A DNA stretch of 64,000 bases, from positions 14,741,675 through 14,805,674 of the forward strand of contig NC_087076.1 of NCBI RefSeq assembly GCF_026151205.1. The letters run 5' to 3'. The DNA comes from Bolinopsis microptera (taxonomy: Eukaryota; Ctenophora; Tentaculata; Lobata; Bolinopsidae). Both the position numbers and the translations under genes were made by a program. Positions within the stretch are counted from its first letter, which is position 1. Each line of letters opens with the position of its first letter. Positions 48,288-59,560 of the stretch are shown here, in pieces. The notes below the pieces were generated by a model. That model did not search any database and was not told the DNA's origin. It worked only from the letters and a program-made list of their open reading frames with translations.

Positions 48288-49258
48288 GAGCAGGAGAATG
48301 TTTTACCAGAACTGTACCTCGTGTCTGACCCGAAGCTTAAGTACAATGACTATGTGACGTCTAATTTATCTGAGAACGCTGCAAACTCCAGCAATGTTTA
48401 ATCTGATCACATCAGTTTTCAGAAAGACAATGTCGGTAAGACGAGTTTGTTTCGACAGCAGGATCGTATCTAATCTTGCCGCAACAATAGATGCGGATAG
48501 AGATGATAACACTTTAACAAAGACAGCACTCATAAAGGAGATTAGAAAAGAAATCTTTCAATGTAGAAACGAATTCTATCAGCTATGTTTGATTTACTGA
48601 TCGGTGGCATCTGTAGAAATATAGTGTTTATGTGGATTAATCTGTTAAAGCAGGGCTATTGTATCATTTTAACATTAACTTTGCATAGTGATGATACTTT
48701 TATTGTGTCTCTTGTGATTATCTATTTCTACAGTATTACGGTACCACGAGGTTTCTGGCGCAGTGACGCGCGTTTGAGCAAATATCGTGCTAGATACGTC
48801 ACGCGCCGCAACCGAATCAGATTTAAGTGCACTTTTTTCATTGTAAACACTACATACGACGCGCAACACGTTCTACGAGGTCGAAATTTTCGAGGTCTCT
48901 AACACCGGAATGGAGCAATATTTAGACGATCTGACACTTTCTGGGGCTTAAGCAACCTAAGAGAAATTAGGGGAACAACTCAGAAAAAATTTTTAGTCGA
49001 TATTCCGGTGTCTGTAGATGTCCGAAGTTTTGGCAGTAAAGTGCTCACAACACAGCTTCTGAAGGCTCTAGAAGGTTTCCGATACCGTCAGAGTGTTCAG
49101 TACACTCCATTCTATTATATAAGAACCCTAAATGAAGTCTCAGGGCTCGAGCAGAAAAGTGCGATATTTGCCCGTAAGAGCCTCTACTAATTCCAAAACT
49201 ACCCCCTCCCTATTTTGTATTTGCCGGACGTCCTAAGTAGATGGCCCCTAATCACTAA

Positions 49259-49451
49259 TAGTTAACGGGTGATACTCGTAAAATGTAAAATATCTGTTCC
49301 GTCGTTAACGGGTGATACTCGTAAAATATCTGTTCCATATATTGGGACCGTCGACGAGTCCAACTCGGCGCGCGTCCTGGTAGGTTGTAAACCTACAATT
49401 CCGTCGACGAGTCCAGCTCGGCGCGCGTCCTGGTAGGTTGTAAACCTACAA
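49259..49451 (+). mobile_element. Repeat with duplicated GTAGGTTGTAAACCTAC end
   Basis: The motif 'gtcgacgagtccaactcggcgcgcgtcc' followed by the 7-bp-stem palindrome GTAGGTTGTAAACCTAC occurs twice in tandem (about 49349-49398 and 49402-49451). The upstream block 'gttaacgggtgatactcg' is also duplicated. Relatives: 33890-33995 (inverted) and 1-19. Confidence 0.65.
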
Positions 49452-49458
49452 ACTAATA

Positions 49459-49545
49459 GTTACCTTACCTGGGGACCTCAGGCTATTATGTTCATAAACA
49501 TAGAGATTAGGCGGAATGACAGGCTGAGCGCGGCCCAGTAAACTA
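49459..49545 (-). repeat. Dispersed repeat, inverted copy of 893-992
   Basis: On the minus strand it reads 'tttactgggccgcgctcagcctgtcattccgcc..' to 'tatgaacataatagcctgagg', matching 893-992 in order. It adjoins the 49259-49451 repeat. Confidence 0.6.
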
Positions 49546-51195
49546 ATAGTAGTGTTATTTCCTCTGCCGTCATTACGAGAAGCAATTTTTGCTCCACAAA
49601 GTTGAAAGTTCCTTCTAAATAAATCAATATCCCAAAAATTTACATGTAATCTAGGCGTTTAAAAATGTAAAATTCCACGAAATTAAACATGACAGGATTC
49701 CCAATTCCGCGAACTGGCATTGCCATTGCCAATTTGCAATTGCCACTGTTAGTTCTTGTATTGTCAAAGTTTCACTCTGGCAGATTTTAGTCCTTTTATT
49801 TAACTTTAAATTTCACAAACAATTGTGTTATACTGAAACAAATTTGTAAAATGTTTGAACGTTTCGAAATGGGTGAAAATGGATGTACAATATACCTATA
49901 ATATATATTGGCTCATTGACATTAGTCGATCACGTTCTCCGTTGAATCGACTAGTTAAGTTGGTTGTATTGATGATAGTTGATACCACACGTTTCCTAAT
50001 GAATGGGCAAGCAGTCCCAAATTAGATTGAAGGTGACACCTCAATGTAACATGAAACTACTGGGATCACCTATCAAACAACGTCACGGTATTAAGCAATG
50101 ACGTACGCTTTGAGTAATAAATAGACAAGACAACGTACCTGGTATCGTCCAATTGATGTTACACCTCATCTGCGCGCACACATTAATTAACGCGCAAGCG
50201 CAGAAAACTCTTATCCAAGACGAATGGCGTTCGCCGCTGACATTTTAAGTCTGCTTGGTACTAGCAAATGGAGAAATGGGGCCTTTATCTGGTGACGATA
50301 AAAATGAAAACGTAATAATACAGTCGTGTACATATCAGTTGGACATTCTTCAGTTCAAAATAATGAGTAAAAGACAATATTTGAGATAGCACATAAACCG
50401 TGTCTTACCTATTAAAATATTGAAAATCATTTCGAAAAATCAGATAACAAAAATCTATAAAAATTACTCTAATCGACACACTTACAGATCTTCATTTAAG
50501 TCTAGAGAATCACTGATCTATAATCTACATTTTCGTGTCTAACAAGCAACCATGTACGAAGCATTTGATACCAGTGTTCAGATTTGGGCTAAATAACTAT
50601 CAAACGTCAATCTTAGACCCAACTGATCTAATGAAATCATGATTTTCATGGTTGCACTTTCGTGGAGAAGGGCAAAGTTCGAGTTCTTTAACTTCAATCG
50701 TAAACGCATTCAAAAGGCCCAGAGTTTTATCTCAATCGAACTAGCAGTTCGCTTCGTACGTGATCTGTTACATCAAAAATCTGGAAATTTCTGTGCCACC
50801 CCGCATATTATGCAATCAAAATATATCGCATTATAAAAAGTTTAACAGACTTGTTGTTAAACTTACACTGAAGCTTAAATTGTGGTCGAAACTTCTGCGT
50901 AAAATTGCTTATCAGATTTATCAAAAGACACAATAAAATCATTAAGGATCGTACAGTTTTAAACATCCAGTTAATGAACTTTGTATTAATTAGTTGCTTG
51001 CTGAAGAAGACAGTTAATAGGTTTGTCACAATTGAAACAATTAAACGTAAAAATAAACGATTCCCACCGGTTCGAAACAGAACCAAAATCTAACAGACCT
51101 CATATAATAGTCCAACACAAAAAAACAATTTTCATGCTTGGCATTCCCAACATTCCAATATATCAGTAGATATCACGCTCGTCAGGTTCCCTAAA
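49546..51195. other. Intergenic DNA downstream of SACM1L, nothing recognised
   Basis: AT-rich sequence with only short frames. Two antiparallel short frames at 50808-51093 have no recognisable domain. The distal part is probably the SACM1L 3' UTR and flank; no clear polyadenylation site was identified. Confidence 0.45.
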
Positions 51196-54177
51196 CTATA
51201 AGTGTATCGATTGGCTCCAGTCATTCAGCTTTAGCTTTGGCTAAAGTGTGATACAGGCGAGGCTGGTCCACTAGGTGGTCTCCCCATGCTTTTACCTTGT
51301 AATTAGTAATAATTAGTAATAATTAATAATTAGTTGCTGGTAATTTTGTGACCATAACCTTGACCATTACTTGGAGGTTGGAGTCTAATCAATGTTCTTA
51401 AAGAATTGCTTACATGATAATTTATCTTATTTGTAAACACTGTAAATCAGATTACAATATAACCAAGTTTAGAAGCTCTCACCTGTTTGAACAAGAAGAA
51501 TATAACCGCAACATAAAGACCAATGTGTGTTAGCTGGGATGTCCATGTTTCCTCCGGCAGTAACAGCTGAAATTTAGAATGAGGATTCAACGAATATCTT
51601 AGACTGTGCATATTTGCCAGTTAAAAATGGAGTGCATCTAAATTTACGCAATAATAATAACAAAAACAAGTTTGTAAACCTTCAGAATAAGAAGAGCAAT
51701 GAATATTCCGATAGCAGCTGGCAGGAAGATGGCAACAGGGTGCCTTGGTTTTGCGAGTGGAGACTCCTCAACGGAAGAGTAACGGTGGTTACCCAACAGA
51801 ATATCGTAACTGTCCTGCCTTGAACCGTCCAGGAAGTTGTTTTGTACGTATCTAGAAGGTAGTTAAGACTGGTTACTATTGGTTACTACTCATGTGGTTA
51901 CCACTCATGTGGTTACTACTCATATCTACTCGTTTTGGAGTGTCAGATTCTGGTATCATATCAGATAATCAGATAATCTCAGTTTTCGTGTTCATTTCGT
52001 AAGGTTTCACATACCTCCTCTCATGAAATGGTTTATACGCTGTAATGTGACTAATCAAGTTATAAGAGAGTAAATTATCCAATCTTTACTAATATGGAGA
52101 TAAAACATCCGACAACTTTTTAACGGAGTAGTTATAATGTTGACCAAATGTTGACAAAATGTTGAACAGCTCCAGGCCCACTAACCGTTGCATACTCTTG
52201 TAGCCGTCCTGTAGGAGTCCCATCTTGGTCCTGACCCCGGTCCTGGTGTAGTCGCTCTTTAAAGCGGGTGTTCCGGTGTACTGGCGGGCTATACCGTCCC
52301 CGTTATCAGCCCATCTGTTCTTAAACACATACCTGGACATGGTTAGTCAATAACACGTGGCAATCTCATTGTACTTACGACCTTGTTTGTGTTTACAATG
52401 CTAGACAAGACATGAAGACAGGTGGCAAACAAGTCTAAAAGGATACAATAGCAGTCACACATTCAGCTGACAAGAAATTAATATAGTTTTCAACAAAATA
52501 TATAGATATAATCAAGAAATCTAACTCGAATTGAGAAGAAGCAGGAATCTCGTCACCCTCTCCCAGAACCCCCATCTGTCTGAGCTGCTGAGTGAGAATG
52601 TAACGACCTATCATACCCTGTACCACGTTGGTTCTGTCCAGACAGTCTATACAGTTTGTTCTTACAACTCCACTCTGTGTTGACGATACGCTACCTGAGT
52701 ATTAGATCACTGATCACGTGGTACTACGTATAACGTTACTAACCACGTGATTCTGGTCAAGGCGGAGAATATTAATTTAAACAGCAAGTTTTACTGACGT
52801 TAATAATCTTAGATCATTCGACTCATTGAAATTTTTTAACAGAGCAATAATAAGTACCCTGGTTATCTTTGGAGAAATAACTCCAACTATCCAGGTCGTC
52901 TTTGAGCTTGTCCATGAGAATGTTGAGGTTGTACCATCTCATCTTACTGCACTCTTTGTGGAAGTCAAAGTGGATAAATGTCACTCCTGGTAGCAAATTC
53001 TGACCTGGTAATGATAGTAAATTAAAATGGGATAAAGAAATAAAATCAAGAGTTAACACTTAACAAGCTACCCAAAGGCCTCGGTAGAGATTTGTCCGCC
53101 TTAAAAAACAATTATCATTAAACCTCATTTTCCTATTTCCTTTCCAACAAACCTCCGATATAATTGAAGCTTTGACAAATCTCCTTTTCTTTTCCCTTAT
53201 CATCAATAAGACTGACACACACATTCTTGCCGTACAGCGCAATCTGCTGCTGCATGTGTCTCACAAACACATCCTTCTGATTCTCCTTGTTGAACAGCTT
53301 AACGTAGGGTTTGTACGTGATGTTACTGCGCTGGGACCAGTACAGCGGGATACTACCACGGGTGTTGACATGAGAAGCCACCTGACCAGCGTGCCGAACA
53401 ATTTGTTCAGTTTCCACGTTGTTCGCAACATTACCGTCGTCATCAGCGCCACGAACAAAGTACCGCACCCCGATCCTGTTGAGGTTACGCCGGGAGAAGA
53501 GAACAAAGTCGAAGGTTTTGCCCATAAGGCTGCAGGTGGTTATTGAGAGTACACCGTACACGACTGGTAAACAAAACCCGGACAGTTCCGGACAGATCTC
53601 TATCTGGGACATGAGGTATCTGTTCCACATGAAGCGCTCGTCACCACGCTCCATGAAAGTTAAACTTTTGAAACTTTCATCCACGTTGTTGAGTCGCTGC
53701 ATCGTATGACTCAGATCGTAGGTGTAACTGAAGTAGAAAGAGTCCGCTGACAGAGACTTGTTCAAGAGAGCCAAGTACTTCTCATTAAGCGCTTTGACGC
53801 TCTCAGAAGCGCTGCGCGACTCCACGAACGGTATCAGCTCATACTTAGCCATCTTCCACACAATGCTCTGTCCATCAATAGGCCCTATCTCTTCCTTTTC
53901 AGTGATGATGATAAGGTAGGATGTGAGAGGAAGGTTTATAATACCGAACACTCCACAGATGTCACGACCAGGGGTAGTGGGGCTGGAGGTTGCGGATCCA
54001 ACCTGTAAAAATGTTTTTGTAGAAATATTTTTTAGCAGGAAGTATTTAGAAATTTCCTACATACATACATACATACATACATTTATACATACATACATAC
54101 ATACATACATACATACATACATACATACATACATACATACATACATACATACATACATACATACATACATACATACA

Positions 54178-54209
<32 letters not shown>

Positions 54210-54512
54210 CATACATACATACATACATGCATACATACATACATACATACATACATACATACATACATACATACATACATACATACATACATACATACAT
54301 ACATACATACATACACACACCTCTTCTCAAGACACAAACAGACATGAAACACACACACTATCTCATTATACACATGATAAACATGAACAGGGGGAGTTTA
54401 TTACCTCGAGGGTATTAGTGTTGATGTAGACAGCATGTTGAGCACCTTGAGCAGAAACAGAGATACTACCAGGTGACACGTGGAGCTTCAAGTCATTGTA
54501 CAACACGCTCAT
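51196..54512 (-). CDS. SACM1L: SAC1-type phosphatidylinositol-4-phosphate phosphatase, eight exons
   Basis: Exons: 54512-54405, 54002-53153, 53004-52858, 52694-52526, 52332-52186, 51851-51680, 51566-51483, 51240-51196. All are GT-AG with consistent phases, giving 573 aa against 587 in human. The Sac domain spans most of the protein (GVFGIINLPLTSYLIIIT, WNRYL, GVRYFVRGADDDGN, VETEQIV, RGSIPLYWSQR). The catalytic P-loop RTNCIDCLDRTN lies near residues 380-391, with Cys383 and Arg389 forming CX5R. Two C-terminal hydrophobic segments (about 512-531 and 545-557) match the ER/Golgi membrane anchors. The enzyme removes the 4-phosphate of PI4P and maintains the ER-Golgi PI4P gradient. The gene looks functional. 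Intron 1 carries a large tetranucleotide array. Confidence 0.95.
54059..54318. repeat. (CATA)n microsatellite in SACM1L intron 1
   Basis: About 64 tetranucleotide units, with two single-unit interruptions near 54208 and 54230. Long Tyr/Ile/His or Cys/Met/Tyr/Val frames here are artefacts of the repeat. Confidence 0.97.
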
Positions 54513-55133
54513 CCTGTACACACCAGGTAGTTCAGGTTAACTTCTAGGTTAAGTAGTGGTTATGTTACAGGGGAATACGGAGTCAGAGAGATAGAGAGAG
54601 AGAGAGAATAACAGTTTAAATGTAAAGTACTGGATCAGAAAAAAATATGAGATTTACTGAAGGCACAGAATCACTGAACAACAAAGTTTTCAGATACAAT
54701 TCATGATTACGTTTACAAGTCCACGCGTTAACCTGGTTAGAAATGTGACTACAATTACATTGCATCAATACAGTACACTTTGTACAACCGGTGTGTGTTT
54801 ACAATATTACTGCTAAATAGAATATAAAAATGAGCAGACAACGTCACTGAAACACGTACAGAGAAATCACGCCAACGAAAGATACTACTAATATCATGAA
54901 AACACGTCCGTGAACTATTTATACAACCATTTTACTAACTCACAAGATCGACCTATACTGCATTATACATACCGACGTTATCTGTTATACACTTTTGAAT
55001 ACGTTTACATTTGCATAGCTCTCTTATCTAATATTTCTATTTGAGATAAGACTGGCTCATCACTGTGTGCGTGTAATTGTTCGACGGTTTTTTACACACT
55101 ATACACAATACAAGTACACGGAATCTGTAAACT
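54513..55133. other. SACM1L upstream region and LINE 5' flank
   Basis: Contains a (GA)n stretch at 54589-54607 and AT-rich DNA. The SACM1L promoter and the 5' UTR of the following LINE must lie here, but neither has a defined edge. A T-rich stretch near 55088 precedes the LINE ORF1. Confidence 0.4.
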
Positions 55134-56492
55134 ATGTCAACTGTCATTCCAAATTTCGATGAAAAGATACGGCTTATTATTGGTAATCTTTTGAGTAAAG
55201 CAGATCCACTCTCCAAAACACTCCTGACTGCTTTTGACTCGTCTAAAGATGTGTCCGATAATCAGACTGTACTCGGTGGGCCCCGTTTTCAGTTAGCTAC
55301 ATTGAACGCTTGTGCTCTTTTTCTCAACATCAAAACCGAGGAGCCTAAAGGCAACCGTATATTTTCAAATAAGCCTTCACTTGCCAAGAGAATCATACTC
55401 GAGATTCAGTCACTGTACCCTGCCATCTGTCCGGATTGTGATATCGAATACTCGACTCAGTTTGATTCTGTTACAAAACCTGCCGCATGTTGCTTTCTTT
55501 GTTTGCAAGGCTGCCATGATTGTGATTCTTTTGAACCACGTGTGTCTTCAGCTACTTCTGTTTGGCTTTGCAAAGCATGTTATGAAACCAACTTACCAAA
55601 TCAGTCAAAGGCGAAATCCAAGGCCCCTAGTAAATTGGCCTCTAAACAGCAATCTGGTGCAAACACTCCATCTTCCCAGAACCAGAAAAAACAACATGTC
55701 TCCCTTGATCAAGATGAGCTTCAGAAAAAGCTTTCAATCGTCAAATCACAGGAAGATGAACAACATTCAGTAAATGACGATAAATCGCAGCTGCCCAATT
55801 TACGGCTTGATGAGATCTGTAGCTTGCTAAAACTTGGAAAATGCCCACACGGTGTCAGTGGTAAAACGCCAAGTAATGATCAATCAGCATGCAAAATGTT
55901 CCACCCTCCACGCTGCTCTAAGTTCATTAAAAATAGTACCCACAGAAAGTTTGGCTGTAGGCGTGGTGATAAATGCAAATTTTTTCATCCCCAACACTGT
56001 CCAACATCCTTGTCTGATAAGTCTTGTTACGATGAGGAATGCTTATTAGTTCACACTGTTGGTACTAAACGACACAAACCCAAGGAGCGTGATTCCTACA
56101 GAAGAGACATCTCTGATAACAGAGCTTCCAATGATCAGAAAAATAAAGAGAATAACAACAATAAAAGGACGCGCTCTTCTTCTCAGTCTCATACTAAGTC
56201 AACACCCCAGCATGAGAACAAGGATTTTTTAGAGATTCGATCCCTTCTGACGAACTTCCAGACCACTTTTCAGAAAGAGATCGAAAACATAAAATCCAGT
56301 ATTGTGACTCAGGAGAACAGAATTGCCTCGCTCTTCCCCAGTGCCAACCAGCACATCATCAGGCAGTTCGTCCCTCACGGTCCTCCAAGCCAGAACATCA
56401 TGTTCCAACATCCTGTTCCCCAGTTCCAACCGCAGAGTCGTTTTCCTCCTCCCCAAGCGAACTGGTCGAACATTCTAGCATCTGGCTGCTAA
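55134..56492 (+). CDS. CR1-like LINE ORF1 protein (zinc-binding, nucleic-acid chaperone type)
   Basis: An uninterrupted 452-residue frame. Residues about 99-155 hold a PHD-like cluster of Cys pairs (CPDCDIEY, CCFLCLQGCHDCD, WLCKACYETN). Residues about 235-307 carry three CCCH-like units (LGKCPHG...CKMFHPPRC, GCRRGDKCKFFHPQHC, CYDEECLLVH). A basic, Asn/Lys-rich linker follows and then a short coiled coil. This PHD-plus-CCCH layout is known from CR1-type ORF1 proteins of marine invertebrates. It should coat the LINE RNA during retrotransposition. No stop or frameshift breaks it. Confidence 0.85.
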   Translation: MSTVIPNFDEKIRLIIGNLLSKADPLSKTLLTAFDSSKDVSDNQTVLGGPRFQLATLNACALFLNIKTEEPKGNRIFSNKPSLAKRIILEIQSLYPAICPDCDIEYSTQFDSVTKPAACCFLCLQGCHDCDSFEPRVSSATSVWLCKACYETNLPNQSKAKSKAPSKLASKQQSGANTPSSQNQKKQHVSLDQDELQKKLSIVKSQEDEQHSVNDDKSQLPNLRLDEICSLLKLGKCPHGVSGKTPSNDQSACKMFHPPRCSKFIKNSTHRKFGCRRGDKCKFFHPQHCPTSLSDKSCYDEECLLVHTVGTKRHKPKERDSYRRDISDNRASNDQKNKENNNNKRTRSSSQSHTKSTPQHENKDFLEIRSLLTNFQTTFQKEIENIKSSIVTQENRIASLFPSANQHIIRQFVPHGPPSQNIMFQHPVPQFQPQSRFPPPQANWSNILASGC

Positions 56493-59400
56493 ACATTCAA
56501 TCATTTAACCCTAGCGCCCATAGCACCTCCAGATGGAAAGCCTCTTACCTTGAAGACGAATTAAGAAAGGAACAAGCCAAGAACCACACCGTTCCATTAA
56601 TCGCCTTAACAGAGACATGGCTTAAGTCTTACATTGAGGATGCTCAACTTGAAATTCCGGGTTACTCTCTGTTCAGAAGTGATAGAGAAGCTAGGGTTGG
56701 AGGTGGAGTTTTACTTTATACACATGATGAACTCCCCATAACTAACGTCCAGACATATGATGATAGATACTGTCAGGCTTTGATGTGTACCAGCGAATCT
56801 GAAAAGTCAATCATTTGTGTTCTATATCGCCCGCCCGAGTGTCCAGTTCCCAGTTTTAAATCATGTTTGGACTTCATTGACCAGTACATTGCCAGTGGCG
56901 ATGGCGAATACCGGCTATCACTTCTTGGAGACTTTAATATTCCCCTCATTGGCTGGTCCACTAATTCTATCTTACCCGGTGGTTCCTCATGTTCAACTTA
57001 CAGTGCAGCTCTTTTACTTGACTTCATGTCTGAGAATCTATGTACTCAACATGTGCTGGAACCCACCCGACTCAGAAATGTATTAGATCTGTACATTTCA
57101 AACTCAGAGGATCTAGTTTCTCACGTCTCTATTTCGGACACTCCACTATCAGATCACAGACGTGTAGAGATATTTTTGTCTTACAATCCTTGTTCTCCTA
57201 CTCATTCAGATCCTCCGGATTTCATTGATTCTTCGTTTAGAAGCTTAGACTTTAATAAAGCAGATTTTTCATCGATCAATGACATGCTCTCATCTGTTGA
57301 CTGGGCTCAACTCATCAACCTTTGCGACAAAGAGGATTTTCCAGAGCTATTCACTCTTATTACTCTACAAATCTGCCAGATTGGCTGTCCGAAGAAGATC
57401 CCTCCCAAAACCCAAACTCGCTCATCTGTGCGCATCCCCTCTCGCAGAAAACGAAAGCTTCAAACCCAGCTAGAGGCTGCAAAAATTAATCCCCATAGCC
57501 CTCCCACACAGATTGAATCTTTGAACCGGAAACTTGCTCTCGCTCATATGGATATTCGTGATGCCATCAACCAGGATCTCCTGTACCGTGAACAGCAAGC
57601 CGTAAGCAAGGTAAAAGAAAATCCCAAGTATTTCTATAGTTACGCTAAGAAATTTTCGAAGAAGAAAAGCAACATCAGCATGCTTTATGATGGAAACGGT
57701 GCCATCAAATCAAATCCAAAAGATATTGCCAACCTCTTGCAGAATCAGTTCTTATCAGTATTCAGTGATCCTTCGAAAACTCGGATCGACTCTGCTTCTT
57801 TCAGTCCCCCTCCAATCAAGCATCCTTTTACTGACGATATGCTGAATTTCTCCGTGGACGACATCATTAAGGCCATTGAAGACATCAAACCTAATGCTGC
57901 ATCAGGTCCTGACGAAATTCCAGTCACCCTTCTCAAGAACTGCAAGAAAGCCCTAGCAGAACCAATGCACATCATCTGGTCCCGCTCTTTAGTTACTGGG
58001 GAGGTCCCTAGTTTCTATAAGTTCTCACACGTATTTCCTCTCCACAAGAAGGATAGTCGAGCCAAACCAGCTAACTACCGACCTATATCACTCACCTCTC
58101 ATGTGGTTAAAGTATACGAGAGGGTGATAAGAAAAAAGCTGGTAAACTATTTGGAGATCAATAACCTCATCTGTAGTAAGCAGCACGGATTTAGATCTGG
58201 CCGGAGTTGCCTTACTCAACTTCTCCACCATTTTGATGACGTTTTGGATTCTCTGAGCAACAATTCAGATTTTGATTCAATATACCTCGACTATGCCAAG
58301 GCTTTCGATAAAGTCGATCACAAACTCCTACTGAGAAAGCTCCAACTCTATGGAATCCATCCTAAAATCATAAAGTGGATAGAATCTTTCCTCTCAGACC
58401 GGAAACAAGCAGTTGTTGTTGACGGTCATCTGTCCATCCTTGCACTGATAATCAGCGGAGTTCCACAAGGTACGGTTTTGGGGCCGATCCTTTTCTTGAT
58501 TTTTATCAATGATATCGAACATTGTATCATGCACTCTATAATTCGATGTTTTGCTGATGACACTCGCATATCCATTGCTATCAAATCGGAGCATGACGTC
58601 AAGCTCCTCCAAGAAGATCTGCAAAATGTCATTGACTGGTCTGAAAGAAATAATATGGCCCTTCACAAAGACAAATTTGAGTACATGTGTCATAAATTCA
58701 ACCACCAATATGTACTATCTGAACTTCCATTTGTGGTTGAACACTATCAATACTCAGTTTCCAAAGACACTATACTTGAGCCAATACATCAGCTCAGGGA
58801 TTTAGGCGTCATAGTGTCAAGTGATCTCTCTTGGTCCCCTCACATACGAGCCATTGCAGATAAAGCTCGCCAAAAAGCATCATGGGTTCTCAGTGTATTT
58901 CACACACGATCTCACTCCATCATGCTGACGCTATACAAATCAATGGTTCGAAGTCTGATTGAATATTGCTGTCCATTATGGCATCCCTCAAAAATCAGCG
59001 ATATCCAAGAACTGGAGAGTGTACAGAAAGCATTCACCGCCAGAATATCAGGAATGCGCGATCTCCACTACTGGGATCGCCTGGTCTATCTATCTCTGAT
59101 GTCTCTTCAACGAAGGCGGGAGCGATTCATCATTCTCCATATGTGGAAAATCCTCCACGGAAAGACCAGCAATGATCTGAACGTTCTATTTGTTTCACGC
59201 CCAAGGCTTGGAAACCTTGCAGTAATTCCATCAAAACGTAGAACCAGTTCAACAGCAAACCTCACCTTGTTTGACAACTCATTTGCAGTTCAGGGACCTA
59301 AATTGTGGAATGCAATCCCCTACCATCTGAATGTCATTCAAGATCTAGAGCACTTCAAAGATAAGCTCACAAAGTTCATGTTGTCTCTCCCTGATAAGCC

Positions 59401-59497
59401 GCCGATCAGGGGATATACTCCTCCAAATACGAACTCTCTGCTGTGCTGGCGCAACGAGCGAGACTCTACTTCGCTATGGGGTGGTCAGAAGATGTGA
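56471..59497 (+). CDS. CR1-like LINE ORF2: endonuclease and reverse transcriptase
   Basis: The frame is -1 relative to ORF1 and open from within the ORF1 end, about 1008 codons. No ATG precedes the first endonuclease motifs, so the true start is unknown; translation may depend on frameshifting or reinitiation. Endonuclease motifs: LNIQSFN, LTETWL, YRPPE, GDFNIP, SDHR. Reverse transcriptase motifs: NYRPISLTS, KQHGFRSGRSC, DYAKAFDKVDH, GVPQGTVLGPILF, and FADDT with the catalytic Asp pair. The C-terminal part (EYCCPLWHPS, LQRRRERF) is typical of CR1/Jockey-group elements. All catalytic residues I can identify are present, so the copy may be competent or recently dead. Confidence 0.9.
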   Translation, partial: HSSIWLLNIQSFNPSAHSTSRWKASYLEDELRKEQAKNHTVPLIALTETWLKSYIEDAQLEIPGYSLFRSDREARVGGGVLLYTHDELPITNVQTYDDRYCQALMCTSESEKSIICVLYRPPECPVPSFKSCLDFIDQYIASGDGEYRLSLLGDFNIPLIGWSTNSILPGGSSCSTYSAALLLDFMSENLCTQHVLEPTRLRNVLDLYISNSEDLVSHVSISDTPLSDHRRVEIFLSYNPCSPTHSDPPDFIDSSFRSLDFNKADFSSINDMLSSVDWAQLINLCDKEDFPELFTLITLQICQIGCPKKIPPKTQTRSSVRIPSRRKRKLQTQLEAAKINPHSPPTQIESLNRKLALAHMDIRDAINQDLLYREQQAVSKVKENPKYFYSYAKKFSKKKSNISMLYDGNGAIKSNPKDIANLLQNQFLSVFSDPSKTRIDSASFSPPPIKHPFTDDMLNFSVDDIIKAIEDIKPNAASGPDEIPVTLLKNCKKALAEPMHIIWSRSLVTGEVPSFYKFSHVFPLHKKDSRAKPANYRPISLTSHVVKVYERVIRKKLVNYLEINNLICSKQHGFRSGRSCLTQLLHHFDDVLDSLSNNSDFDSIYLDYAKAFDKVDHKLLLRKLQLYGIHPKIIKWIESFLSDRKQAVVVDGHLSILALIISGVPQGTVLGPILFLIFINDIEHCIMHSIIRCFADDTRISIAIKSEHDVKLLQEDLQNVIDWSERNNMALHKDKFEYMCHKFNHQYVLSELPFVVEHYQYSVSKDTILEPIHQLRDLGVIVSSDLSWSPHIRAIADKARQKASWVLSVFHTRSHSIMLTLYKSMVRSLIEYCCPLWHPSKISDIQELESVQKAFTARISGMRDLHYWDRLVYLSLMSLQRRRERFIILHMWKILHGKTSNDLNVLFVSRPRLGNLAVIPSKRRTSSTANLTLFDNSFAVQGPKLWNAIPYHLNVIQDLEHFKDKLTKFMLSLPDKPPIRGYTPPNTNSLLCWRNERDSTSLWGGQKM

Positions 59498-59560
59498 TGG
59501 CCCCGTCAAGTCTTGACGAAACTCAACATAGGTCACATAGGTAGGTCACGTCAAACAACG

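Larger units (their letters stand above)
55090..59560 (+). mobile_element. Apparently full-length CR1-like LINE
   Basis: ORF1 and ORF2 lie in canonical order with intact frames, between the SACM1L 5' end and the ArfGAP1 3' end. A small perfect hairpin (GTCAAG-T-CTTGAC) occurs about 10 bp past the ORF2 stop, where CR1 3' ends often carry a stem-loop. The exact 5' edge, 3' edge and target duplication were not resolved. Confidence 0.75.

Noticed and set aside
49340-49451. Hammerhead-ribozyme-like core (gacgagtcc next to a palindrome)
   Set aside because: The conserved CTGATGA and GAAA core is absent, so no ribozyme is called.
54046-54429. Long frames rich in His/Thr/Tyr/Ile or Cys/Met/Tyr/Val
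   Set aside because: All arise from the (CATA)n microsatellite; the same repeat is open in several frames on both strands.
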